Shown: one piece after another, positions 38,464-47,460 of the stretch
How the letters are laid out: each line of letters begins with the position of its first letter
How positions within the stretch are numbered: position 1 is the stretch's first letter
DNA from: Nocardioidaceae bacterium
GTDB taxonomy: Bacteria; Actinomycetota; Actinomycetes; Propionibacteriales; Nocardioidaceae
Reading direction: 5' to 3'
NCBI GenBank assembly: GCA_030447585.1
Contig: JAUJOO010000006.1
Coordinates: forward strand, 1 to 64,000
Length of the DNA stretch: 64,000 nt
Position numbers and translations under genes: made by a program
Notes under the pieces: generated by a model
What the model saw: only the letters and a program-made list of their open reading frames with translations
What the model was told of the DNA's origin: nothing
Databases searched by the model: none

Positions 38464-40358
38464 CTAGTCGTTGACCGACAGTCGCACCTGGGTCACCGCG
38501 TAGTCGCCTTCGACCCCCGCGGTGATCCCGAACGCCTGGATCGGCGTGATGTTCTCGATCACCTCGGGGGGAGTGCCGTCATCTTCCAGCGCCTGCACGA
38601 CCTGCTCCTCGACGGAGTCGAAGTTGAAGAACATGACGAACTCCTGGCTCGCGGCGTCTTCGGTGACCGACTGGAAGGCCGCACTGTCGCCGAGAGTTCC
38701 GTCCTCCGACATCTTGTTCGCGTAGTCGTCGTTCGTGGCGACGACGATCCCGTCGTCAAGGTCCTTCCTCACGAGCGGCAGCTCTGCGCCGGTCTCCTCC
38801 TGGACGAGTGATATGACCTTGTCGTAGACGGCGTTCAGCTCGGCCGGATCGTTGGTGAGGCGCATCCCTATATTGAGCAGGCTAGGGTCGTCCAGCCCCT
38901 CGGGGGTAAGCCCCTCCGCGTCCATCGCCAACATGATGTTGTCACCGAGGACGGTCGCCAGGTCTTCGGGCAGGCTCAGACCCGTCTCGGCCTCGAACTG
39001 GGCGATCTGTGACTCGAAGTCGACGCCTTGGCTCTTGCCGGCGTCGATGAGCTGCTGCCAGCCTTCGTCGATCCGCGCCTCGCCGCCGCTCTGCGACGCG
39101 GCAAACGCCGTGCTCTCGGGGAGGTCGACGATCTTGTTGTCGCCAGCCTCGATGTCGGTCTGGTCGCCGAAGACGCTCGCCACCACCTCGACGCTGTCGC
39201 TCTCGAAGCGGAATGTTGCCGACGCACGCTGGTAGGAGTTGAGGAGGAAGTCCAGGTCACCAGTCGCGAACTGGGGCGGGGCGAAGAGCCGAACCGAGTC
39301 CTTGATGTCGACCCACATGGTGGCGAACCCCAACCCGCCAAGCGAGTCGAGGTCTGACTTGAAGTTGTCGTCGTCGGCCAGCGAGCCCTCGGCCACGCTG
39401 TCGGCGTACTCGTCCGCCAAAGACTGGGTCTCAGCGACCAGCGCGTAGTCGCCGCTGAACGCGACCCCGGAGTCGCTGTTCCCCTCGTCACACGCGGCCA
39501 GTTTCTCCAGCCCATCCTTGGCGGCACCCTCGTCAGTGACCTCCAGGGCGAACAACGGCTCTGGCTCCTCGGCCCCTTCCTCGCTGGATGGCATGCCAGC
39601 GACGGCGAACTTGTATCCCAGCCAGGGTTTGATGTCCTCGTCGAAGCTGAGCTCACAGCCACCCTCCTCCGTCGCCTCTTCGAACAAGGACTCGCGAACG
39701 TCCGACTCGGCGTCCGTGACGTCCACATTCTCCTTGAAGGCCGGGAAGTGGTTGAGGAACTGCACCGCCCGCACCTTCTGCTCGGCGGAGGGGTCGAGGT
39801 CGACACCGATGTAGAACAACGCTTCGGCGGGCACAGCCTCGGCGGCCGCCGGATCGGAGCTGAACGTGTTGAACGGGTCGAGCTTGTAGACCGCGAACGC
39901 GCCTCCGGCGAGCAACACGGCCACCACGAGACCGATGATCAACGCCTTGGCGCCGTGACCTTTCGCCGGCCGCTGCTGGTATGACGGCTCGCCCGAGCCG
40001 TAGCCACCGGGACCGTACTGACCCGGACCGCCGGACCACCCGGACCGTACTGACCCGGACCACCCGGACCGTACTGACCCGGACCACCCGGACCGTACCC
40101 GGACCACCCGGACCGTACTGACCCGGACCACCCGGACCGTACTGACCCGGACCACCGGGACCACCTGACCCGGACCATACGGACCAGTACTGACCGGACC
40201 GCCGGACCGTACTGACCCGGACCACCCGGACCGTGACCCTGACCCCGGACCACCTGGACCGTACTGACCGTACTGACCCGGACCATACGGGCCAGGGCCT
40301 CCCGGACCGGGACCTGCTGGCCCGTAGCCACCGCCGGAGGAGGAGTGTGATCGGACAT
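38464..40358 (-). CDS. DUF3352-type membrane-anchored protein; Gly/Pro/Tyr-rich repeat N-terminus with apparent frame breaks
   Basis: MSDHTP start at 40358; TM KALIIGLVVAVLLAGGAFAVYKL; PAEALFYIGVDLDPSAEQKVRAVQFL; ORF to 38464. GPGQYGPGG repeats fall in different frames. Confidence 0.75.
40005..40315. repeat. Tandem repeat array, 24-bp-class units (CCCGGACCACCCGGACCGTACTGA) encoding GPGQYGPGG on the minus strand
   Basis: At least six near-identical copies, with irregular copies of non-multiple-of-3 length. Confidence 0.9.
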
Positions 40359-40396
40359 GCTGTGGACCCCTAGGTCAGGAAACGTCAGAGTTGAGG

Positions 40397-40987
40397 TTAC
40401 TCCACGCGAGGCGACGGCGAGCCAATCGGACGTTTCGGCCACCCGGATACGCCGGCCAAGGCGCCGATCATTCCGCCCACCGGCCAGCCGAGGTAGGCGG
40501 TCATCGTGTCGAGCTCGACGCCGAAAGTTATGATGTCGCCCACCTCGGCCGCCTTGAACTGGGCCTCTGGATCCGCATCGAACAGACGGTGGCCGAACCA
40601 GTGCGTGAGCAGGCTGCCCACGACACTCATCACAAGAATGGCGAGAACCGTCACGACACCGTGCCGGTAACCTCGCCAAGCCACCACCAGCCCCGAGACA
40701 ATCCCGAACGCCAGTGTGACGACGATGAACCAAAGGGTTATTCCGGCCGCCCTGTCGTAGTAGGACGGGTCGAAGGCAAGCCCGTCGGCAGTCACCTTTG
40801 CCGTCGGTGGGTGAGCGACCGCGACCCAGACCCAGCCGGCGGCCAGCGCGAGCAGGGCGCCGGCGACAGCGCATGCCACCACCAAGACGATCTTCGCCGC
40901 TACCGAGCTTGTCTGCGGCTCAGGCGCAGGTGGGTACGCCGCACCAGGCCACGGCGTCAGAGCATCAGGCACCCCGGGGAAGGTCAC
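40397..40987 (-). CDS. DUF2567-like integral membrane protein
   Basis: Four TM segments; VAAKIVLVVACAVAGALLALAAGWVWVAVAHPP. Confidence 0.65.
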   Translation of the reverse strand: MTFPGVPDALTPWPGAAYPPAPEPQTSSVAAKIVLVVACAVAGALLALAAGWVWVAVAHPPTAKVTADGLAFDPSYYDRAAGITLWFIVVTLAFGIVSGLVVAWRGYRHGVVTVLAILVMSVVGSLLTHWFGHRLFDADPEAQFKAAEVGDIITFGVELDTMTAYLGWPVGGMIGALAGVSGWPKRPIGSPSPRVE

Positions 40988-41045
40988 CGGTTGATCCTAC
41001 GGGCGCGCAGGGCGGCGCTTCGCTGAGCCGTTGCACGACAACGGC

Positions 41046-44000
41046 TCAGCGACCCGAGAGGCAGGCCGGTCCCAGCAGCGCCTTGAGGTCCGCCATCAGC
41101 GCGGCGGACGGGTTGACGCGCAGCCCCTGGTCCAGCCGCATCAGCATGGTGCGCCCGGCCGACTGCAGCTGTAGGTGGACCTCGGCGACTCCCGGATGGG
41201 TGGAAAGCACATCCTTGAGCTGGTCGACTACCGGCGGCGTGACCCGCACCGCGGGCAGGGAGATCACGATCGGTCCGGTCAGAGCGTTCCTGCTGAGGTC
41301 CGGCGCCGAGATCTCGACTGCCGTGAGCTGGAGCGCCTCGTCGCGACCACGGCCCACCTTGCCGACGATGGCGATGACTGAGTCCTCGATGAGCAGAGTC
41401 GAGGATGCCTGGTAGTGGCCAGGAAAGACGATCACCTCGACGGCGCCTTCGAGATCCTCGACGGTGACGACGGCGTACAGCTCTCCCCGCTTCGTCGTCT
41501 TGCGCACCACCGACGTGATGAGACCCGCAATGCTCACCAGGCTGCCGTCGGATCGGTCCTCGCCGGTGACGAGTGAGCCGATGGTGACGTCACTGATCTG
41601 CGCAAGCAGGTGCTCCAGACCGTTCAGGGGATGGTCGGAGACGTAGAGGCCGAGCATGTCGCGCTCGTAGGCGAGCAGGGACCGCTTGTCCCACTCCTGG
41701 AGGTCGGGGACGCGCAAGGACACCGCCGAGAATGCGTCGTCGTCCACGAGGTCGCCGAAAAGAGAGTCCTGCCCGATCGCCTCGTTGCGTTTCAGGTCCA
41801 GATACTGGTCAGCGGCGTCCTCGTGGATCGTGACGAGCCCGCGCCGGGTGTGACCAAGTGAGTCGAAGGCGCCTGCCTTGCACAGCGACTCGAGGACCCG
41901 CTTGTTGCAGACGGGCACCGGCACCTTGGCCATGAAGTCTGCGAAGTCCTTGAACCTTCCCGAGTCTTCTCGCGCGCCGATCAACCCGGCCACCACGTTG
42001 CTTCCGACGTTGCGGATGGCGGTCAGCCCGAAGCGGATATCGGTGCCGACGGGAGTGAAGTTGGCATCGGACTCGTTCACATCGGGTGGCAATACCTTGA
42101 TTCCCATCCGCCGGCACTCGTTGAGGTAGACCGCGGACTTGTCCTTGTCGTCGCGGACGCTGGTGAGCAGGGCAGCCATGTACTCGGCGGGGAAGTTGGC
42201 TTTGAGATAGCTCGTCCAGTACGACACCAGGCCATAGCCCGCAGTGTGGGACTTGTTGAACCCGTAGTCGCAGAACGGGAGAAGCGTGTCCCACAGCGCC
42301 TTGATCGCACCTTTCGAGAACCCGTTGGTGAGCATGCCGGCGGAGAACCGTTCGTACTCCATCTCGAGGACGTCGCGCTTCTTCTTGCCCATCGCGCGTC
42401 GAAGCAGATCCGCCTGGCCGAGCGAGTAGCCCGCGACCTGGCGTGCGATGGCCTGCACCTGCTCCTGGTAGACGATGAGGCCGTACGTCTCGTCGAGGAT
42501 GTCGGCAAGTGGTCCCGCCAGCTCGGCGTGGATCGGCGTCACCGGTTTGCGTCCGTTCTTGCGGTCGGCATAGTCGATATGGGCGTTCGCCGCCATCGGC
42601 CCGGGACGGTAGAGCGCAAGCACCGCCGAGATGTCTTCGAATGCCGTCGGCTTCATCCGCCGCAGCAGTGACCGCATCGGGCCGCCGTCGAGCTGGAACA
42701 CCCCGAGCGTGTCGCCGCGCGCGAGCAGAGCGTAGGCCTCGGGGTCGCTCAGGTCGCGGGCGTTGAGGTCGAGCTCGAGATCGCGGTTGCGTTTGATGTT
42801 GGCGAGCGAGTCGTCGATCACGGTCAGGTTGCGTAGCCCGAGGAAGTCCATCTTGAGCAGCCCGAGCGCCTCGCACGTCGGGTAGTCGAACTGCGTGATG
42901 ACGGCGCCGTCCTGCTCGCGCCGCATGATGGGAATGTTGTCGAGCAGTGGCTCGCTGGACATGATCATCGCGCAGGCATGGACCCCCCACTGGCGCTTGA
43001 GCCCCTCGAGGCCACGCGCCGTGTCGACGATCTTGCGCACCTCCTGGTCGCCGTCGTACAGGGCCCGGAACTCGCTCGCCTCCGCGTAGCGCTTGTGCGC
43101 AGGGTTGAAGATGTCGTTGACGGGGATGTCCTTGCCCATCACCGAAGCCGGCATGGCCTTGGTGATCCGCTCGCCCATCGCGAAGGGGTAGCCCAGCACC
43201 CGTGAGGAGTCCTTGACCGCTTGCTTCGCCTTGATCGTGCCGAACGTCACGACCTGCGCGACCCGGTCCTCGCCGTACCTCTCGTTGACGTACCGAATCA
43301 CCTCGCCGCGCCGGCGCTCGTCGAAGTCGATGTCGATGTCGGGCATCTCGAGACGCTCGGGATTAAGGAACCGTTCGAAGAGCAGGCCGTGGACCAGAGG
43401 GTCGAGCTCGGTGATGCCCATGGCGTAGGCAACCAGCGAACCGGTCGCTGAACCTCGCCCAGGGCCGACCCGGATGCCCTGCGACTTCGCCCAGCCGATG
43501 CAGTCGGCAGTAACGAGGAAGTAGCCCGGGAAGCCCATCTGCAAGATGACACCGACCTCGAAGTCAGCGCGCTCACGCACCGCAGCCGAGATCCCGTCGG
43601 GGAAACGGCGAGACAGCCCCCCCTCGACCTGTTTGACGAACCAGGTGTCTTCGGTCTCGCCGTCGGGAACCTGGAAGTGCGGCATCAGGTTGCGGCCCTC
43701 GGCGAACGTGGACTCGCAACGCTCGGCTATGAGCAAGGTGTTGTCGCACGCCTCGGGGAAGTCCCGCCACAGCTCGCGCATCTCGGCCGGAGACTTGAGG
43801 TAGTAGCCGTCGCCGTCGAGCTTGAACCGGTTAGCGTCGTTCATGGTCGACCCCGTCTGCACGCACCACAGGGCCTCGTTGCTCACCGAGTCCTCGCGCT
43901 TGGTGTAGTGCAGGTCGTTGGTGGCCACGAGCGGAAGGCTCAGCTCCCTGGCCAGCCGCAGCAGGTCGTCGCGGACGCGGCTCTCGATGCCGAGGCCGTG

Positions 44001-44570
44001 ATCCATCATCTCGACGAAGTAGCTGCCGGTGCCGAAGAGGTCGCGATACCACGAAGCCGACTCACGGGCCTCGTCGTACCTGCCGAGGCGAAGCAGTGTC
44101 TGGACCTCGCCCGACGGGCAGCCGGTGGTCGCGATGATGCCCGAGCTGTGCCGCTCGAGCAGTTCGCGGTCCATCCGCGGCTTGTAGAAATGGCCCTCGA
44201 GCGAGGCCAACGACGACAGCCTGAACAGGTTCTGCATACCCTGCGTGCTCTCAGCCAGCAAGGTGATGTGGGTGTAGGCGCCGCCGCCCGAGACGTCGTC
44301 CCCCCCACCGTTGCCCCACTGGACCCGGCGTCGCTCGAACCGGCTAGTCCCAGGGGTGAGGTAGGCCTCCACTCCGATGATCGGCTTGACTCCGCGGGCC
44401 CTCGCTGCCCGGTAGAACTCGAAGGCACCGAACATGTTGCCGTGGTCGGTGATGGCCAGCGCCGGCATCTCGAGCCGAGCCGTCTCGTCGAGAAGCTGGC
44501 CCACCCGTGCGGACCCGTCGAGCATCGAGTACTCGGTGTGCGCGTGCAGGTGGACGAACGACGAGGACAT
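41046..44570 (-). CDS. dnaE: DNA polymerase III alpha subunit
   Basis: 1174 aa; FVHLHAHTEYSMLDG PHP domain; PDIDIDFDERRR catalytic motif. Confidence 0.98.
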   Translation of the reverse strand: MSSSFVHLHAHTEYSMLDGSARVGQLLDETARLEMPALAITDHGNMFGAFEFYRAARARGVKPIIGVEAYLTPGTSRFERRRVQWGNGGGDDVSGGGAYTHITLLAESTQGMQNLFRLSSLASLEGHFYKPRMDRELLERHSSGIIATTGCPSGEVQTLLRLGRYDEARESASWYRDLFGTGSYFVEMMDHGLGIESRVRDDLLRLARELSLPLVATNDLHYTKREDSVSNEALWCVQTGSTMNDANRFKLDGDGYYLKSPAEMRELWRDFPEACDNTLLIAERCESTFAEGRNLMPHFQVPDGETEDTWFVKQVEGGLSRRFPDGISAAVRERADFEVGVILQMGFPGYFLVTADCIGWAKSQGIRVGPGRGSATGSLVAYAMGITELDPLVHGLLFERFLNPERLEMPDIDIDFDERRRGEVIRYVNERYGEDRVAQVVTFGTIKAKQAVKDSSRVLGYPFAMGERITKAMPASVMGKDIPVNDIFNPAHKRYAEASEFRALYDGDQEVRKIVDTARGLEGLKRQWGVHACAMIMSSEPLLDNIPIMRREQDGAVITQFDYPTCEALGLLKMDFLGLRNLTVIDDSLANIKRNRDLELDLNARDLSDPEAYALLARGDTLGVFQLDGGPMRSLLRRMKPTAFEDISAVLALYRPGPMAANAHIDYADRKNGRKPVTPIHAELAGPLADILDETYGLIVYQEQVQAIARQVAGYSLGQADLLRRAMGKKKRDVLEMEYERFSAGMLTNGFSKGAIKALWDTLLPFCDYGFNKSHTAGYGLVSYWTSYLKANFPAEYMAALLTSVRDDKDKSAVYLNECRRMGIKVLPPDVNESDANFTPVGTDIRFGLTAIRNVGSNVVAGLIGAREDSGRFKDFADFMAKVPVPVCNKRVLESLCKAGAFDSLGHTRRGLVTIHEDAADQYLDLKRNEAIGQDSLFGDLVDDDAFSAVSLRVPDLQEWDKRSLLAYERDMLGLYVSDHPLNGLEHLLAQISDVTIGSLVTGEDRSDGSLVSIAGLITSVVRKTTKRGELYAVVTVEDLEGAVEVIVFPGHYQASSTLLIEDSVIAIVGKVGRGRDEALQLTAVEISAPDLSRNALTGPIVISLPAVRVTPPVVDQLKDVLSTHPGVAEVHLQLQSAGRTMLMRLDQGLRVNPSAALMADLKALLGPACLSGR

Positions 44571-44764
44571 CAGGGGGGCAGCCTCCTAGCCTGAGTCGGG
44601 ACCCTGGTATCCGGGCATGGCGAACACACCTGGATGGCGGCTTGCGGCCACCTGCTTGGGGAAGAGACCACAGCGTACTTTGCTCCACGATGGCTTTGCC
44701 GACCGACACTCGGGCGTGATGCGATTGCGTGCCGCGTACGCGTCAGCTGCGACAGCGCATAGTG

Positions 44765-45702
44765 TCAGTCCGCACCGCGGATGACCTCGAGTGCCGCGAC
44801 GAGGTCGTCGGCGTACGGCGACTCGAACTCCACCCACTCCCGGGTCTCCGGATGTGTGAACCCCAACCGCACAGCGTGTAGCCACTGGCGGCTGAGTGCG
44901 ACCCGGGTGGCCAGCACCGGATCTGCGCCGTAGGTGAGGTCACCGACGCAGGGGTGGTGCAACGCGCTCAGGTGGACTCGGATCTGGTGAGTGCGGCCGG
45001 TCTCCAGCTTGATCTCCAGCAACGACGCGAAACGATGCGCCTCCAACGTGTCGTAGTGGGTGACGCTGTGCCGGCCACCCTGGCCGACAGTGAACTTGTA
45101 GTCGTGCTTGACGTGTCTCACGATCGGGGCGTCGATCGTGCCGTGCAAGGGGTCGAGATGACCCTGGACCAGCGCATGGTAGGTCTTGTCGACGGACCTG
45201 CTCCGGAAGGCGCTCTTGAGGCCGGCGTACGCGAACTCGGACTTGGCGACCACCATCAGCCCGCTGGTGCCGACGTCGAGCCGCTGCACTATGCCCTGGC
45301 GCTCAGGCACTCCTGACGTCGCAACCCGGTATCCCGCCCCCGCGAGATGACCGAGCACGGTTGGCCCCGTCCAACCGACGCTGGGATGGGCGGCCACACC
45401 GACGGGCTTGTCTACGACCACGAGGGCATCATCGTCGTGAACGATGCGGACTCCCTCGACGACCTCGCTGCGGACATGCGCCGCTTGGACCGGAGGAGGG
45501 ATGGTCACCTCGAGGAAGGCGCCCTCCTCCACCCGATAGGACTTGGCCGGGGGTTTCCGTCGACCCTCACATCGCCCGCGGCAACCAGCTCGGCGGCCTT
45601 GGTGCGCGACAGGCCGAAGAGGCGTGCGAGGGCCGCGTCGACGCGTTCGCCGGCAAGACCGCTCGGCACGTGGAGCACCTTGCGGCCGGCCGGCTCAGTC
45701 AT
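44765..45702 (-). CDS. RluA/RluD-family pseudouridine synthase (S4 domain + catalytic domain), disrupted by a 1-nt frameshift
   Basis: S4 part [35 protein letters not shown] (other frame) then [14 protein letters not shown]...[43 protein letters not shown]. Confidence 0.85.
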
Positions 45703-46324
45703 CAGCGCGCTTCTCCCCGGTCTCGTGGGCATCCGACGCGTCAGGCTCTCTCTGACGTCCCGGCTCGGTGGCCCGGAGATGCTTCTCTTCGCGAGTTCCG
45801 TCCAGACGGACTCCAGAAAGGCTGAGACCGATGAAGAGGACGGCAGCGACGCTGATCGCCGAGTCGGCCACGTTGAAGACAGGCCAGTGCGGTAGCTCGA
45901 TGAAGTCGACGACGTGCCCACGAAACGGTGCAGGCGCGCGCACGAGCCTGTCGGTGACGTTGCCCAACGCTCCGCCGAGCAGCAAGCCGAGGGCGACGGC
46001 CCACCAGGTGTTCCCCAGCCGGCTGGCAAGGGTCAGGCACACGGCGATGACGACGAGGGCTATTACCGTCAGTGCGATCGTGTAACCGGTGCCGACGCTG
46101 AAGGCGGCGCCGGGGTTGTGCGTCAGGCGCAGCTGCAGGAGGTCGCCAACCACCTCATGCGGGCGGCCGTTCGACAGTGCCCGCTCGGCCCACCACTTGG
46201 AGGCCTGGTCGAGCAGGTAGACGATCGAGGCGACCGCGACCCACACTCTCAGGCGCGACCTGCGCGGTGGCGGGTCGCCTGCCGTCGTCGCGTCGATCAG
46301 CGGCGTTCCTCGCGTTGTTTGCAT
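45695..46324 (-). CDS. lspA: Lipoprotein signal peptidase
   Basis: LLDQASKWWAERAL; LTHNPGAAFSVGTG; FNVADSAISVAAVL. Confidence 0.95.
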   Translation of the reverse strand: MQTTRGTPLIDATTAGDPPPRRSRLRVWVAVASIVYLLDQASKWWAERALSNGRPHEVVGDLLQLRLTHNPGAAFSVGTGYTIALTVIALVVIAVCLTLASRLGNTWWAVALGLLLGGALGNVTDRLVRAPAPFRGHVVDFIELPHWPVFNVADSAISVAAVLFIGLSLSGVRLDGTREEKHLRATEPGRQREPDASDAHETGEKRADD

Positions 46325-47083
46325 TCCATGCACAGTGTCGCACGGGGAAATGCCTGCAGGCGCATCTTCCCGATCGGCTGACCACACGACTCGCAGACCC
46401 CGTAGTCACCTTGGTCGATGCGGGCGAGAGCGGCCTCGACCAGCTCGAGGTTGTCTCGAGCGTTCTTGGCCATGCTCATCTCGTGGTCGCGCTCGAACGT
46501 GTTCGAACCGACGTCAGCCTGGTCGTTGCCCGCGCCCTCGCCGCCGCCGCGCAGTAGGTGGTTGATGTCAGCCTCTGTGGCCGCGATCTCGGCCAGCAGC
46601 CGGCTCCGGTCGTGCTCGAGAGTGGCCCGGACATCCTTGATCTCCGCGGCGGTCCAGGGCTTCTCGTCAGCTCGGACGGCGAGACCACCGGCCAGGCCGT
46701 TCGCGCCCGCACCCTTAGCCTCACTCGACGCCGACGGTTTCGTGGCTGCCGGCTTCTTGCTTGCCGACTTCTTGGCTGCTTGCTTCTTGGCTGCTTGCTT
46801 CTCCGCTTCTGGTTTCGTCGCGCTGACGTTGGCCGGAGCCGTCTTCTTCGCCGCAGTCTTCTTCTTGGCCGGAGCCGCCGCCGCAGACGCGGCCTTCTTG
46901 GCCGAAGCCGTCTTCTTCGCGGCAGGCGCGGCCCCCTTGGCCGGTGACTTCTTCTGTGGCGCCTCGTCTGCTGTGCCTCGTCGATGCCGCCGTCGTCGCG
47001 CTCGACGACGCACTCCCGCGCCCGGTGGCCTTCGCGACCGCCTGCTTCACTGCGCTGACCGCAGCTGATGTGTTGGCAGCCAT
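46297..47083 (-). CDS. DksA/TraR-type C4 zinc-finger protein with Lys/Ala-rich N-terminal region, apparent 1-nt frameshift
   Basis: C-term DQGDYGVCESCGQPIGKMRLQAFPRATLCMECKQREERR; N-term MAANTSAAVSAVKQAV in another frame with CAGGAGAGG RBS. Confidence 0.82.
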
Positions 47084-47224
47084 GGTGGCCTCTCCTGACT
47101 GTGGGCGTCCCCCGGATTCGGTGCGGAGAGGATAAGCGGTTATTGCCTCCGCTTCAAATAGCCATGCCGTCGACCGGCCGCCCGTCGGCGTTATCAGTGT
47201 GTGGGACGGCACGCCGATCGCCTA

Positions 47225-47456
47225 GGATGCTCATCGTCGCGCGACGTTGATGGGGCTATCACCTCGGAGTTGCCGGAAGAACGGTCAGCACTGGCGCACC
47301 AGCACTGGCTCACTAGAACCGGCTGCGGCATACCACGAGCGGGTCGTTGTGCGTCTTGGGCGATGACCAAGGAGGGTGGTACCGCGGAGCCGCCGTACCC
47401 GGACGGCTTCGTCCCTTCGCCACAGTTGCGCTGAGGCGCAGTGACGAAGGAGGAGA
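47225..47456 (+). promoter_or_regulatory. T-box riboswitch leader of ileS (actinobacterial translational type)
   Basis: AGGGTGGTACCGCGG at 47373-47387; ATC specifier candidate in GGGGCTATCACCTCGG (about 47251-47266); CTTCGTC (47407-47413) complementary to GACGAAG (47443-47449) abutting the AAGGAGGAG SD. Confidence 0.92.
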
Positions 47457-47460
47457 AGGC

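Noticed and set aside
40005-40315. Repeat array considered as CRISPR
   Set aside because: Repeats are contiguous with no unique spacers, lie in a coding N-terminus and encode GPGQYGPGG; no cas genes nearby.
44586-44885. Minus-strand ORF upstream of the dnaE start
   Set aside because: Overlaps the 3' end of the rluD-like gene out of frame, with no supporting motif.
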